Counted from the stretch's first letter, positions 43,626 to 56,414 are shown. The stretch: 64,000 nt of DNA from Pseudophaeomoniella oleicola (GCA_003868215.1 QWDQ01000032.1:124001-188000); one strand, 5' to 3'. The notes: a model not told the origin generated them from the sequence alone. Program-made: numbers and translations.

Positions 43626-46600
43626 TTAACGTTCAATGACCTCAATACACACTCTCCTCCTTGTCACATCACCAGCGTTATAGATGTATCTCTCATCCGC
43701 TGTCAATATCCGTTCCTGTGTGAACTTGTATTTATTCAACAACGCCTTTGTCATGATCAGTATCGTCACTTGAGCGAATTCTTTCGCTGGACACATATGG
43801 GGACCTTTCAATCCCCAGACAATGTACTCTGGTTCGCCAACTGGTGGGTCCTTGTTCAGAAAGCGTTGATAATCAAAATCTTCCGCATTGTCGCCCCATG
43901 CCCACTTCTGACGATGTGTAATGTATGCAGAGAGTGTTGCCACTTCCCCCCTAGGTATCGAGAAGGTAGGATTCGACTTGAGCGGTGTTCTTCCAGTGCA
44001 CCTGCGTCCGGGCCCTATGGTCGAACCACAGAGTCGAAGGGATTCAAGCATAGAGGATCGAAGGACTGCCCAATCGAGGCTAGGACCCGAAGCATTGAGA
44101 TTGGAAGAGGTCGCCGATTTCAGTGACGTGACGATAGCACTTTGTAAGTCTGGCTGGTTGATGATATCGAGGACTGTGGATGAAAATGCAGATTGGAGCT
44201 TGGTGAAGGCCATCCAATTGATGACTACCACGAGATCTGATGCCGCCCAAGTTAGCTTCACACAATGGTACGGTACTTTGGACATTGCCTACCTGACGCG
44301 CGCTTGTCATCCTCTACAGCTCCTAGGATGTGATCCAAGAGTACAGGTGAACGAGCTCGGTCCTCTATTTCAACTCTTTTCTGTTCTATGATGGGCACCA
44401 GCATCTTTCGCAATTTTCTGAAATGCCGATCGACACCAATAGCTGCAAAAATTTGCAAAAAGTTTGGCAGTAGCATGTACATTCGCATCGCCTTTGCGGC
44501 ATTTTTATTGAAGTCCAAAAAAGCATCGAGGATTTGGGGGTTATCAGCTCCCATTGGCCCGACGATGGATCGAGAAACGACATAAACAAGGTAACGTGAA
44601 AGATAGTCGTCCAATCCTTCCTGAAAACGCGCTGTGGCATTTCCCTCGGCAACTGGATTCTCTGCGAGGAACATATTGGCCGCATCCTCTATGACTGCGC
44701 GGAGTGAAGCCACAGAATTGGCGTCCCCCAAGCAAGTGCGAACAAGCTTCGTATGGAGCTCAGAAGCATAATTATCTTTTCTGACGATGACCGGGATGTT
44801 GCTAGCTTTTAAAAGGCTGTGAAGATTGAACTTGACTTCATAAGGGCCATCTGCTGTCATCATCAGAAGATCCTCACGCTGCGTCAACACATAATGAGTT
44901 AAAGAGCCCAGCTTGATACCAAACAAGCTTGAAGATGATGGACCGTACTTTGCGAAACCCTTTTGAAGTAGGGCCATTGAATCATTCTGAAACGACAAAG
45001 CCTCACCAATGATAGGCCAGCCATGCAGAACGGGGGCCTTCCGGCGATTCCTTTCCCTGTGGAGGAATAGCAAAGTCAATATCAAGACGGTCGCTAACGT
45101 GGCTAATTGACGCTTTTCGATCTCAAGGTACTTCTTCGCAACCTCCACACCTGTAAGGACGAGCTCAGGATAGTCTAGCTTTGTCTTGGGTAGCGCGCAT
45201 AGCACTGGGTTGGTGACTGGATCCACGGGAAACAAAGGCCGGTGCTGCACACATTTGATATCGGAGTTCTCGGTTATCAACCTCCAAAGAAGATTAGTCC
45301 CATGAGCCGGAAGATCCAACTCCTTCAACCAGAAACGGTCATAGACCCGGTAGTCAGGAAATCCTTCCTTTTCTTTTGGTTTCCAGAGCAGCTCTTCAAG
45401 AGCATTGCTTGGGTGGCAATCCCATGGTTTGTCGACAAGCAGACACCTCATCATTGCGTACCCAACAGAGAACCTGTCCGAATTACCCATACCGAATAAA
45501 CTGAAGAGGCTGATGATCAGTGCAGATTTCGGCACCGTGGTTCCGGGAAACATTTCCTCATCCAGCTGGATCCCCACCACTAGATCGACATCATCCGGTT
45601 TCTTATAGAGTCTCTTAAGATTGGAGACCATCTCTGGATCAGTGGAAAAGTCCCGGAACTTTCTACGGATCGGTACTTCGATCTTCGGATTCCCTTTATT
45701 GTATTCCCGGAAGTAGTTGTTGAATGTTGGGAGCCCTTGTTCCCTCTCGTGGATGATACTCCAGGTAGCAATATCAAATGGCTTCCCCCGATAAACTCCG
45801 GCGGTTCTGAACTTCTCGTCGACACCACTCTTGAAGTTAGGAATATTTGACGCAACCATTCCTCGGAGAACATTTTCTAGACCAGTGTCAATGAAACCCG
45901 TCGCGTTGAATCCAGTAGAAAATAGATCCTGCTCCCAAAGGGTGTTGTTCCCAGCGTCCTTGATGGGAAAGCTCGAAATGATGAACTCATGGAAACGGTA
46001 CACTACCGCCATTTCGACAGACACAACCATGGGCTTGTTATCTTTCGTAACGAGGGGCCATGGATAAGTATTCGCAGGACTTATGTCGAGAGCGCTTTCT
46101 CCATACATTTGACGATACAAAGGGAACCCTAGGGAGGACGATCAACATCTTATGATCCAAAATACGGGGACGCTGGAGATCTTACCGTCGTCTCTGGGCC
46201 ATGGCATCTTATCCGTCCAGTAAGCCATTTGATATGCGTTGGCGATCAAGGAATATTTCGCTGACATGATCAGTCGTACAGTTTGATATAGTTGTTCGTC
46301 ATCGTACTCTGGATGTTGCTTGGCTAGGATATTACACAGGCGGTTGTGCTCCCTGACCATGAGCGTGTGAACACCTAGCATCATCCAGTCTTCGTTGGTC
46401 CGAGGATCGCCACCAGCGAATAGCTTTTCGGGGTCCACACCTGGTCGCGTGCGGGTTGGGACCCTCATTGAGTTGAATGGTAAATACGAGCCCTTCGATC
46501 TGGTTCCGCGGGCAACAACTTCCTGGGTGAGAAGCTTGCCAGTTTTGAATGATCTGAGCTTCATTGCAACCTCTGGAGTACTTCCGTAAAGAGACGATAT

Positions 46601-47504
46601 GTCAAGCCAAGTAGTTGCCATATTTACGTTCTCTCGAGGGTTGTCTTTGGAAAGTCCTGTTCCTGGAACGGCGGCGGTCCGCCATACTTGAAGGGTTGTA
46701 TTCTTATAAAAGTCTTGCTCGTCCTCTGGCATTGGAACCTCGATAAACTCGCTATCGGAGTCCTGGCTGTAAGTGACATCGTGCATAATAAACTGAACAC
46801 AGATCAGCGACCTCCAAGCTTCTGCCACAAAAAGGTCCTTTCCATACCTCAATCAAGCCAAGTAGGAGCGGCGTATGCTCATAATACAGAGCCTTTTTCC
46901 TTTTGAAGAAGGCGTTGCTCACAGCTCTTGCGTTCGGCCCTTGCCGAGGTTTTGAAATACCATCTGCGTAGTAATGCTGATTGTAATCTCGTACTTTGGC
47001 GCTTCCGACAGCCCCTTCGTTGATATGGTCTTTCTCCAACCAATTGCATGACCCATCGTAAGTTCGATACCACCACTTGGTCCTGTCAAGGGTGCACCTC
47101 GTGTCTAGAGGAAATCCAAGGTGCGCAAACAGCCTCGCCGCGGCATGATGGGAATCTCCAGGGAGGACTGGTCCTACCCCCAAGGGCACTCTTGGAGGTG
47201 GTTGACTAACATTACTCGGGACACGGAGATGGTCTTCTAATTCGGATATACGTGTCACGTGTTTTGGGATATGACCATGAACAAAAGCTTTCTGCAGCTC
47301 GCCCGTGGTATCTTTCTTGACGACACCACGGAGCCAGTGGATGAATAGGTTTTCGGGCCCGATATCAAACTCTGGCTTGTTCTTGTCGGCCAAGAGTTCA
47401 CCAGAGGCTAGATGGTGATGCGAATATCGGTTATAAGGCCATTGTTCGGAGGAGACAAATGTAAAGAAAAACAGTATAACTGCTAAGAGGAGCACACGAC
47501 ACAT
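43626..47504 (-). CDS. Haem peroxidase/dioxygenase-cytochrome P450 fusion
   Basis: Four exons on the minus strand: 46848-47504, 46186-46792, 44293-46128 and 43626-44236, joining to 1236 aa. An N-terminal signal peptide or anchor (MCRVLLLAVILFFFTFVSS) leads into a peroxidase-cyclooxygenase-superfamily domain (about 100-700). It has an animal-peroxidase-like YRTYDGSCNW and YADGISKPR, the distal His223 in FIMHDVTYS, LDISSLYGS, and YRFH at 465-468 (candidate radical Tyr465 and proximal His468). HEREQGLPTFNNYF lies at about 548. After a hydrophobic stretch at about 762-778 comes a P450 domain: a GWPIIGEAL proline-rich entry, ExxR at 1098-1101 (ESLR) and haem Cys1182 in GPHMCPAKEFA. The layout is that of fungal linoleate diol synthases/Ppo oxygenases, which make hydroxylated fatty acids. 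Here the leader peptide and MPO-like N-terminus are unusual. Substrate and product are unknown. Confidence 0.88.
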
Positions 47505-50500
47505 TTTGCTGTGACAATAAGCTGAGGTGCTACGAAGCACAGACTCACCGTTCGTCAGAGGACGGTACGCCGAGTTTTTGAGGCTGCCACAAAGGGCCCC
47601 CTTGAGAACAAGAGGCAGAATCCATCACTGCCTGGCGAGCGGCTCTGGCTTTGAGCTGAACCAGCATTGAAAAGACGCCGCATGGGGAAGCGAATCAGAT
47701 TGTCCTTCGAGTCCTCAAGGTATCATTCTTCATACGACACTTATCCTAGTACGTAGCTGGCCTTATCACAAAAACGCCGGACCACGGACCTAAGGATATA
47801 GCCGAATGCAGGAGGATCCATAGCTTTTGCGGCTGACGTGAGAGGCTGAATTCCGGGTCCCGAAAGTGGTTCAGTGGTTGTTTCTATTGGTGACATCGAC
47901 TATACGAGCAGCTCCGGGCTGACATTGGCGGATTGAACGGTCAAATCTGCACGAAATAAACTAGAATTCAAGGGGGTGTTTTTGTGCCTTGACTGTGTTC
48001 ACGTAATGCAGTATGGTGTGCATCGGATCGACTGCATGCCTGGCTTGACACACCAATTGGGGCGAAAATTGTACGTAGTACATCGTAGTACATCGAGCTT
48101 GGCGAACGAAGCATTGACCACACTCGAGCTCTACCCGCTCGCGGCTCCTCAAAGCGAACAACAGTAGTAAGTTAATGCTTTGGGTAATGTTACTCTTTGA
48201 GGTACGTTATGCAATCAATGTCAATCTGCAGCTGTTCCCCCCAGAACCTCAATGTGCAAAGTCGAGTAAGGATGCAACCAGCTGTTGCCTTGACTTTAGC
48301 CTGACTACCAGCGGGCCCTCATTACCTCGGTTCATTGACCTACCTACTTAATTACATTGTTCCATCTAATTAGTACACGTGCGGATACTGAATATAAGGA
48401 TTGTGTGAACGCAGAATATCAATGACCTCCGAGAGTGTCTTGTAACGAATGCATAGGGCTAGAAATTTCAAAGAACGTTCACATAAGGTCGTGAATATTG
48501 CATGGCCGCATGTTTTCTGTGGGAGGGCCGGCATTTTCATGACCAAAGTGAAGGACCGCGGGTAAGTACTTAGGAGTATACCACTGGCTTCACTCTGCTG
48601 CATCACTGAAAGGGATGCCTGACCAGCATGTAAACAGACCGATTTTGATCTGTCTATGTGGACAAATGGTGGTTAGGTCAGATCGTCAACTGTAATACCT
48701 TACGGGTAGAATGGCATGTGATGAGCTTGAAAGGGGCAGATCAGGGGTGGCCATCACAAGTGTAAAGGCGCCTATATGGTGACTCCGCTTGGTGTTCCTG
48801 CTAGCATCGATACCGAGTCTCACTCGTGGTGGGTGAACATTGTTGTTTTTCATATTCAATCGTCAGTACTCAGGTTTAAAGCATCAGAGATGGTTGACAT
48901 AGCGACTTCATCTCCTTAATTAGCTTATTGGTCATGTGAGATCTTCCATTGACAACGCTGTTCCAACACCTAATTACCTAACTTATTCATTTTATCTCTG
49001 TGACTCGAAGCGACAATGCAGCTTTATAAGATCACATGGCCTCCTGTTAACAGCTGCGCATGTTTACAATTCGGTTGCACCAGTGATGGAATCTCACTCA
49101 GCCTATACAAAGTCCGGGATTATTCGATGGAAAAGCGTCACTACACTTTGCCTATTTCACGCCTACAATGCATCTCAAAAGGAGGAGGCTATGAATCATG
49201 ACATCTCTCCATCACTTCCGAGAGGCTTCCCGTCATTCAGATCAGGACTGCAGGTTGTCACCCCTCAGAGACGTTCAATGCGGTACGAATAAGTATATCA
49301 TGCACCTCACGAACCTGCCCAATCGAATGCTAGGGCTGTGGTGTTGAACCGTGGCTGCAACAGTGTCCGAGGAGTTAGGACTACAAGAATACTTTGTAAG
49401 TACTAGTTGCCTCGTGTTACCCCTCTACAGGATCGTCAAGTCATGGAGTCTCGCGCTTAGGCTCCAAGTCCAGAAAGGCACAAGGCTGGAGAGCAAGGAT
49501 GTCATCTCGTTGTAATATGCGCTGACCGGAAACCGATCCGAGACATGAGCGAGGTTTGTTCTTCTCTTTCCCCTCAACCTTAGCTGCGTATTGCATCGAG
49601 ATAGCACTCTACCCTCTACTACGTACTACTACTACGTAGTATGTAGTATGTAGTCTATGAAAGGATTGACGATGATCTACCTCGCTTTGGACTATGGACC
49701 CCACTATCACCACAGACTCAAGTAGATGAGAAGCCGGAAAGACCGAACGTAGGACGGGATGTTCTTGGGTAGAATCTCGAGAGCGAAGCGCTGTGCATCT
49801 CGACATCATGCTTAAGATTACAATACCACCTTGAGGATTAAAGGCCAATGGGAAAAAGTGTGTGCATTGGAACAGGTTGTGGTGGTCAGAATTTTCCTTC
49901 GTCAATATCATTATGATCATCAAAATGACGCGTTTCGGTCACTTGGTCTACTCCGCCTTTTTCCCGTCGTCGGCTACCTACAGGAGACTAACACCAACAA
50001 CACCTGTTCTCCCTCTCCCCTCACCACGGCAACAGACCAGCTGTGGCTGGTGATGTGCTAAAAGACTGAGACATGCATCACGAAGACTTTCCAGCATCAC
50101 CAAGTTCGTCTCGTGAAATACACCGTCTTCACAGCAAGACCGAGAGATGAGCCGGCGGAAGCTTTCTTCTCCATAAGCGGTTGGCTTGACGTTTAGGTCG
50201 TCAATCTCCTCCTTACTGTCATAGTTCATGCTCAAAGCTACAGTTACGATCCTGCAATTCCTGCGAAGTCAATATCACATTATCCTTTCACATCACTCAC
50301 TGGACCAAGCTCATGTGCAAAAGCATCCGGAATGAGAAAAGCCATCTCATTTGGGCGATTTCATTACATTTTCGTTTGTTTTACATTTGTAAATGTTATG
50401 TCAAACGAGCCAAGCATATTCCTATGTTTCCGACATATCCAGGCATGATGTGCAAAATAATCTCTTTCCTGCATCGGAACGAAGATCTACCCTCGATCTC

Positions 50501-51210
50501 TCTTTGAGCCTCCGAGGTACTGGTCTCCAGTCGTCCGACCTATGAACAGTGGACTCATACATCATCCTGTTGCCATATTTGGTACACAGAGCTAGCCACA
50601 CAGACGAACAGCTAATGACATACCCCGTCCCAGCCGTTCCTTTAGACTTTCCCACCAAGCGAGAATAGAGGCATTGGTACAGAGTAGTTTGTGGGGTAAG
50701 CTCTGACCTCGCTCGCTTGAGGCGAGGTTGAACTGCTAAGTTTTACGAGATGTCTATCATGTTTCATTCCACTTCCTGCTGCTCCGGTCCTGTTATTTGC
50801 CTCTCTATCCTGCCTTGTCTTTGTTCCTTCCAGATTAAAGCTTTGACTCTCTTCCAGTCGGTAAAGCAACCAATGATGATCTCCGAGTTGCTGCCAGCCG
50901 CTCTGCTTTGTCTCAACGATCATTACCTTTCCTATTGAGCGTTGCATCGACGTTTACAATTACCACACGGCCTCTTCCACCTGCCATGTGTCATATCGTC
51001 ATGATGGTTTGGTTGCTGTGGGCATCGATGAGGTCACGGTCGTTCTTGCCTTGAGAACATCTGGGGTATATCTTGGTGCTTCGCCCTCTTCAATCGAATT
51101 TCTCATCCTCATCCTCGAGCTGTTACACAAAGGACAACGCTTCAGATTCGACTCCTCTTGCTATCTCAGCCATTTCCTAAGATTTTTGATCATCTCAACT
51201 CTACATCACA
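47505..51210. other. Gene-poor region, 3.7 kb
   Basis: The longest gene-free stretch of the window. No frame has a recognisable domain and base composition is ordinary. It contains TACGTAGTA at 48072-48080, with GTAGTACATC directly repeated, and a TACTACGTAGTA cluster at 49618-49655. The last 260 bases are probably the leader and promoter of the But2-domain gene. Confidence 0.55.
49630..49641. repeat. TACTACGTAGTA palindrome, copy 4
   Basis: A perfect 12-mer inside a longer arm structure (ACTACT units before, GTATGTA units after), which could fold back on itself. Confidence 0.8.
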
Positions 51211-52377
51211 ATGAAGTCCTTCGTTGCTGTTGCAGCTCTCGCTGGTGCTGCTCAAGCCTTTGTGGCTCGAGACGGTAGCTGTTGCTTCCATCTCTCATCG
51301 TCCACTGGTGGACAGGTGGGTCAGCTCGGTGATGGCCAGAACCGTGTTGGAGGAAACAACTTGCCAGAAGGAGACTATTGCATCGACTCTAATGGGGTAC
51401 GTCCAGCGTTGTGTGATTTACCATGGCATCATATCTGACTGGACCGCAGGGCCTCACCGATGGTCAAGGACGAGGATGCATTCTGACTTGTAAGCACGCC
51501 ACGTCAATGAAAGCAAAGCTATTCTCTAATATTGTACAGCACCTACAAGCCAGTTCCAATGTGACCAAGGGGCTTCACCAACCACTGGTTTCTCTGTTGG
51601 ATGTAACGGAACGCTGTCTTACCATGGCAGTGATCAATTTTTCATGTGCCAAACTGGGGATAACGGCGAGAACATCTACACTACAACATCGAGCGATGAG
51701 ACCGGATGCCAGGCTATCACCTTGATGGCTGACTCGTGCAAGTCTGGTTGCCCAACAAGCACCAGCAGTGCCACTCCCACCCCAACTCCTACTACCGCTA
51801 CTCCTACCACTGCAAGTGCAACCCCATCGGCCACAACCAAGACATGCCCTACCGACCTTTCCGGTACTTACGAGGCACCCCACCTCATTATCCCAGTCAG
51901 CTCTTCCTCTCCAGATAAGGCGCCAGGGACTTCGTATAACGGAACGGTAACCCCAAATGACATCTCTTCCCTCTTCAACTTCGACATCCCATCGTCCGAC
52001 TCTGGCAAGACTTGCTCTTTGGTGTTCCTCTTCCCCAAGCAATCCGAGCTCGAAACATCATCATTTACTTACAGCGGTGATGGCAAGGTCGACTTCTCAT
52101 CATTGAAGGGTACTGCGTCTAGCAGCACCGACTTTGCCAACCAACCCGCCGTAGCCTCGGATCTCGGTACCTTCAACGTCGCCCCAGGCAACTCGTACCT
52201 CATCTCGACCTTTTCTTGCCCTGCTGGAGAGACGGTTGCCTACAAGTTGAGCTCATCGTCGACCAACCTCAACTACTTCCAAGACTACAACCCATCACCG
52301 TAAGTCGTCTGTGTCCATATGGTCACGGCAAACTGCTAACAATGCATAGAATTGGCTTATACATCACTGTCTGCTAG
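51211..52377 (+). CDS. Secreted But2-domain cell-surface protein
   Basis: Exons 51211-51396, 51450-51489 (40 nt), 51540-52299 and 52350-52377 join to 337 aa. A signal peptide covers about residues 1-16 (MKSFVAVAALAGAAQA). A Cys-rich N-terminal module follows (GSCCFHLSSSTGGQVGQLGD, NLPEGDYCID, FMCQTGDNGENIY), with paired cysteines. A Thr/Pro/Ser linker of about 35 residues then leads to a C-terminal domain of about 170 residues starting CPTDLSGTYEAPHLIIPVSS. That last part matches the But2 C-terminal domain family, found in fungal wall or secreted proteins. The protein ends in YITVC without a GPI signal. The role is unknown; wall association is inference. Splice sites are standard and each exon keeps the frame. 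Confidence 0.88.
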
Positions 52378-53777
52378 ATGTGCGAGGATATCGACCAAGA
52401 ACGGCATTCAGTGGATGCCCGGTGGGGAAACACATGTGCGGGTGTGAAAAAGCATTGAGTATCACTGCGCGGGATAGGGAGTTCTGAATGATTATGGTAA
52501 AACCCGATTAATCTGGCATTGACACGTTGGTGACTTCTAATAATGCCATTATGACTCCCATCGTACGATATTTTAATATCACCAAATAGTTAGCTGTGTA
52601 TATAATTTACCGCCTCTCTGTGGGCAACTCTCCTAATCAAAATATAATGACCTTTTTTTTTTGTCTTTTTTTCTTGTGGTCCATCTGTACGTCTCTTGTA
52701 GTAAAGATGTTTCATGACCTTCCGCCCTCTTCAAAGATGATACACCAGCTCAAGTATCTAACTGTTAGCAGCAGTGAGAGCCGACAAATGACGACCGGAA
52801 GACGGACGAACTAACAAACGGACTACGGACGGACGGATTAACGGATGAACGGAGGAGGCCGATATGTCCAGATTGGGAGATAAGTCAAAGAAACCAGCAT
52901 TTTCATTCGGCCGAAATGAATCTGTTTCAGCATCTAATATCTCATCTGGTCTGGTTGAAGAAAGAGAAAGAAAAAGGAAAAGAAAAAGGAGAAAGATTGC
53001 ATTCTCGTCTCGTCTTTCTATATAGTTCTTTATATTCGTACTTGATGTTTACCTCGGTTACCTATCTCACCTTGTGTCCATTGGAAGAGGGGATGGCGAG
53101 ATGGGAATGAGATGGTTGTTGGTTGGGCTGTTTAACGGCAAATCTAACTACTAGTAATAAATAAGGGCCGGCTTTTTAACTAGATGTCCCTAGTCATCTT
53201 CCCCATGATAACTAATGACTAGGTGCGCGAAGTATCCACGGATTGGCACACTTAGTAAAGGAAACTGGACCTATCATCGACGGGTGTTTTGTAAAGAAAG
53301 AATGACTGCGATCATTTTGGTCCGAACCGAACGGAGACTTTATTAGTTGTTAAGTTATAATGATAGTTACCTAAAGGTTGGGGATAGATACCTAGGTAGG
53401 TAGGTAGGTAGGTAGATATTACTGTAGGTACCTAGGTAGATGCTTGTACAAGGTACATACATATACGAGTTTCAAAATGGCCCCCTCCCTCCCTCGTCTT
53501 CCCTTCTTTCTTTCTCTCTAACTCATCTGTCTTGCTTGTCTTGTTGATATCTCATCTCCCGCTTACTGTATCCCTCTCCTCTCAACACAGTGCAATCTTT
53601 CCGGGTTGTTGCTGACAAGTGCGATTCTGTTATCGGATTGACCCGACTGACTGACCTGACCACCTTATCCGATTCCTCGAAACAAATCGGGACTGCTGAC
53701 TTCCACCCCCTCTCCCCCACCCCTCGACTTACAGCCCATTGGCAATACTACTCCAATTTGATATATCAATAAATACA
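52378..53777. other. Intergenic, promoter of ccp1
   Basis: 1.4 kb between rightward genes. No gene is seen. A TAGG microsatellite lies at 53394-53414. Pyrimidine-rich DNA covers about 53490-53580 and 53700-53730, in the presumed ccp1 promoter and leader. Confidence 0.55.
53394..53414. repeat. TAGG tetranucleotide microsatellite
   Basis: Five TAGG units, next to CCTAGG palindromes at about 53391 and 53430. Confidence 0.85.
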
Positions 53778-54936
53778 ATGGCCAACACAGCGCGCACCTT
53801 CTCGAGAGCTTTTGCTCGCGCTACGGTTCAATCTGTCCGTGCCTCTGCGCGTCAGACTCGGCCAGCTTTTGCCCAACAGGGCCGTCGGGGCTATGCCTCC
53901 GGTGCTGGCGCATCGGGTTCATCCAAGGGCATATGGATCGGTGGTGCCACCGTCGCCGCCGCCGGTGCTGGTGCCTACTTCTACTTCAGCCCGGACTACA
54001 ACGTCTTGAAGGGAAGCGCCGGGGAGACGAGCGGGATCTTCACGCCGAAGAAAGATGACTACCAGAAAGTGTACAACTACATTGCAGAACTGTTGGAGGA
54101 GAAGGACGACTACGATGATGGTAGCTATGGTCCGGTGCTGGTTCGTTTGGCCTGGCACGCGTCAGGTACTTACGATCAGGCTACCGGTACTGGGGGTAGT
54201 AACGGTGCCACGATGCGATTCGCCCCTGAGGGTGACCACGGTGCAAATGCCGGTTTGAAGAACGCGCGTGACTTCCTCGAGCCAGTCAAGGGTATGTTCA
54301 ATTTAAATTTTCCAAGATGTCTGCCGCTAACCCGTCGTTGCAGAGAAATTCCCATGGATCTCGTACTCCGATCTCTGGACCCTCGCCGGTGTCGCTGCCA
54401 TCCAAGAAATGCAAGGTCCCAAAGTTGCCTGGAGACCGGGTCGTCAAGATAGGGACGTTTCATTCTGTACGCCCGACGGTCGTCTCCCAGATGCATCCAA
54501 GGAGCAAAACCACATCCGCGCCATTTTCAGCCGCATGGGCTTCGACGATCGCGAAATGGTCGCTCTGTCCGGCGCCCACGCCCTCGGCCGCTGCCACCCC
54601 GACCGCTCCGGCTTCGACGGACCCTGGGACTTCTCCCCCACCGTCATGACCAACGAATACTTCAAGCTCCTCCTGGACGAGAAGTGGGAATGGCGGAAGT
54701 GGAACGGTCCGAAGCAGTACACGGACAAGACCACCAAGACTCTGATGATGTTGCCGACCGACATGGCGCTGATCAAGGACCCGATCTTCAAGGAACACGT
54801 CAAGCGATACGCCGCCGACACCGACGTCTTCTTCAAGGAATTCTCAGATGTCGTCACCAAGTTATTCGAATTGGGCGTTCCCTTCACTCAGGAAGAACGA
54901 TGGGTCATGACACCGAGTTCGGAACAAGAGCAGTGA
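53778..54936 (+). CDS. ccp1: Mitochondrial cytochrome c peroxidase
   Basis: Exons 53778-54291 and 54344-54936 (52-nt intron) join to 368 aa. The enzyme reduces hydrogen peroxide with electrons from cytochrome c in the intermembrane space. The N-terminal 50 residues are a basic, Ser/Arg-rich presequence. A hydrophobic sorting helix follows ([20 protein letters not shown], about 51-70), as expected for proteins cleaved from the inner membrane. The catalytic core has the distal [11 protein letters not shown] (Arg123, Trp126, His127), the proximal His250 in [12 protein letters not shown], and [15 protein letters not shown] with the Trp of the cytochrome c radical site. [14 protein letters not shown] and [15 protein letters not shown] follow. 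It is a complete, normal-length class I peroxidase. Confidence 0.97.
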
Positions 54937-55150
54937 TCAGAGAAAGAAAGATCCTCGACTTGTTGATTTAGATGTTCATGATGTTTTTCGATGATGATAC
55001 ATAAATCTTTCTTACCTAACCAAACCAACTACCAAACATCCCCCCTTCCCTCCCCCCATGAATTTTCCTGTTCTTTGATCATCTTCTTTTTACAAGGCGC
55101 CCTCCAAAGAACGAGTTCTACTACAAATACTTTGTTATTTTACCCCCACC

Positions 55151-55260
55151 AAGAAGAAGAAGAAGAAGAAGAAGAAGAAGAAAGATACATATCTTATCTA
55201 GATCAGCAAAAGAAGAAGAAGAGAGAGAAAGAAGAAGAAAGAAAGAAAGAAAGAAGCTAG
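55151..55260. repeat. Polypurine AAG/GAAA tract
   Basis: Ten AAG units (55151-55182) are followed, after a short gap, by an irregular GA-rich purine tract to about 55257. One strand is almost entirely purine. Confidence 0.9.
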
Positions 55261-55299
55261 TTAGTTAACTGCCTTTGCTTAACTAGATAGAAAAGAAAA

Positions 55300-55540
55300 A
55301 AAAAACCCCTTTTGAGATTTAAATTTAAAAAAAATAAAATATAAATGATTTATATAAAACATTTAAAGAAAAGCGAAGTATTTATCATGATTCAAGGAAA
55401 GAGATTTGATAATATCGTTTCCTAGTAACCAGCCCGAGTTACTCAAGTGTGTATTATTTATTTATTAATAACCTTACCAAGTAAATAAATAAATAAATAA
55501 ATAGAAATTTTTTTCTTTTTTTTTTTTTTTTTTTGAAAAT
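55300..55540. repeat. AT-rich core with AAAT/AAATA repeats and poly-T
   Basis: An AT-dominated stretch with AAATAAAT units at about 55479-55503, and T runs at 55508-55514 and 55516-55534. It resembles the composition of origin-like or matrix-attachment DNA, but no defined fungal consensus can be assigned. Confidence 0.7.
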
Positions 55541-55762
55541 CATTTTCTCTTTCTCTCTCTATACTCCCTTTCTCTTTCCCTTTCTTAATAGATGAATATC
55601 ATTATTCTTCTACCTACTTCCTAACTTCCTTAACTTCCTTACTACTACTACAAGACATGACGGGAAAGAAAAAACGGGGAGGGTTACTCGAACGGAAGAC
55701 AAAAAGAGAGGGGGGGGGAAAGAGAGAGCAGAGGACGGAACCGGACCGGACCATCCTTAGGT

Positions 55763-55893
55763 TTCCTTCCTTCCTTCCTTCCTTCCTTCCTCCAACTTCC
55801 CTCCCATGCCCATTCTCGCTGGTGGTCTGGTCCCATTCGTCACTCACTTGTCCTGTTTCTGGTCCTGTCTGTCTGTCTGTCTGTCTGTCTGTC
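55763..55893. repeat. TTCC and TGTC microsatellites
   Basis: About seven TTCC units (55763-55790) and about seven TGTC units (55865-55893), separated by about 75 bases. Confidence 0.9.
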
Positions 55894-56414
55894 TTATCCA
55901 ATTGAGATCGATGAAGAGGCAAGACCCGGGATTCGAATCAAAGTTTTTCGTCAAGGTACTAATAACTAATAACTAAAATTTGTTGATAATAAAGATGTTA
56001 AAAGAGAAATGATGGATGAATAGATAGATGACCCCCTGCGGATAATAAGAAGAAAACGAATTTGATATATAACTCCATTTGCCCGCCGTCCCCCCCATTG
56101 ACACCCAAAAATGAAAGACACAGCCATTGAAGACGATGGTCTGGCTCCTTTCGTCCATCATCATCAGAATCATCCACGATATTTCAAAACATGGACCCAC
56201 GAGAAACGCCGGCATGCTGCATGTGCAAAATGGGAATATGTGCAAGGCAAATCAAACAGAGAACAAGAAATAAAATGGGAGTTCGGCGTGTGTCCTTGAT
56301 GAATCTCGGGATAGGTAGCTCCGGACGGTGTCCTGTAGAGCTAGTCACATAAGGCAGAATTGTCTCTGCCCTTTCTGTGAGATGTCGCAATTTGGTTATC
56401 CTTCATCTTGGAGT

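Larger units (their letters stand above)
54937..56414. other. Low-complexity convergent intergenic region
   Basis: 1.5 kb between the ends of ccp1 and atg1. No gene is seen. The region is packed with simple repeats and a very AT-rich core (55300-55540). A single tRNA-B-box-like GATTCGAATCC on the minus strand, near 55928-55938, lacks matching stems. Confidence 0.75.

Noticed and set aside
55926-55940. tRNA B-box-like GATTCGAATCC on the minus strand
   Set aside because: The flanks cannot form the T-stem or acceptor stem, and no A box is seen.
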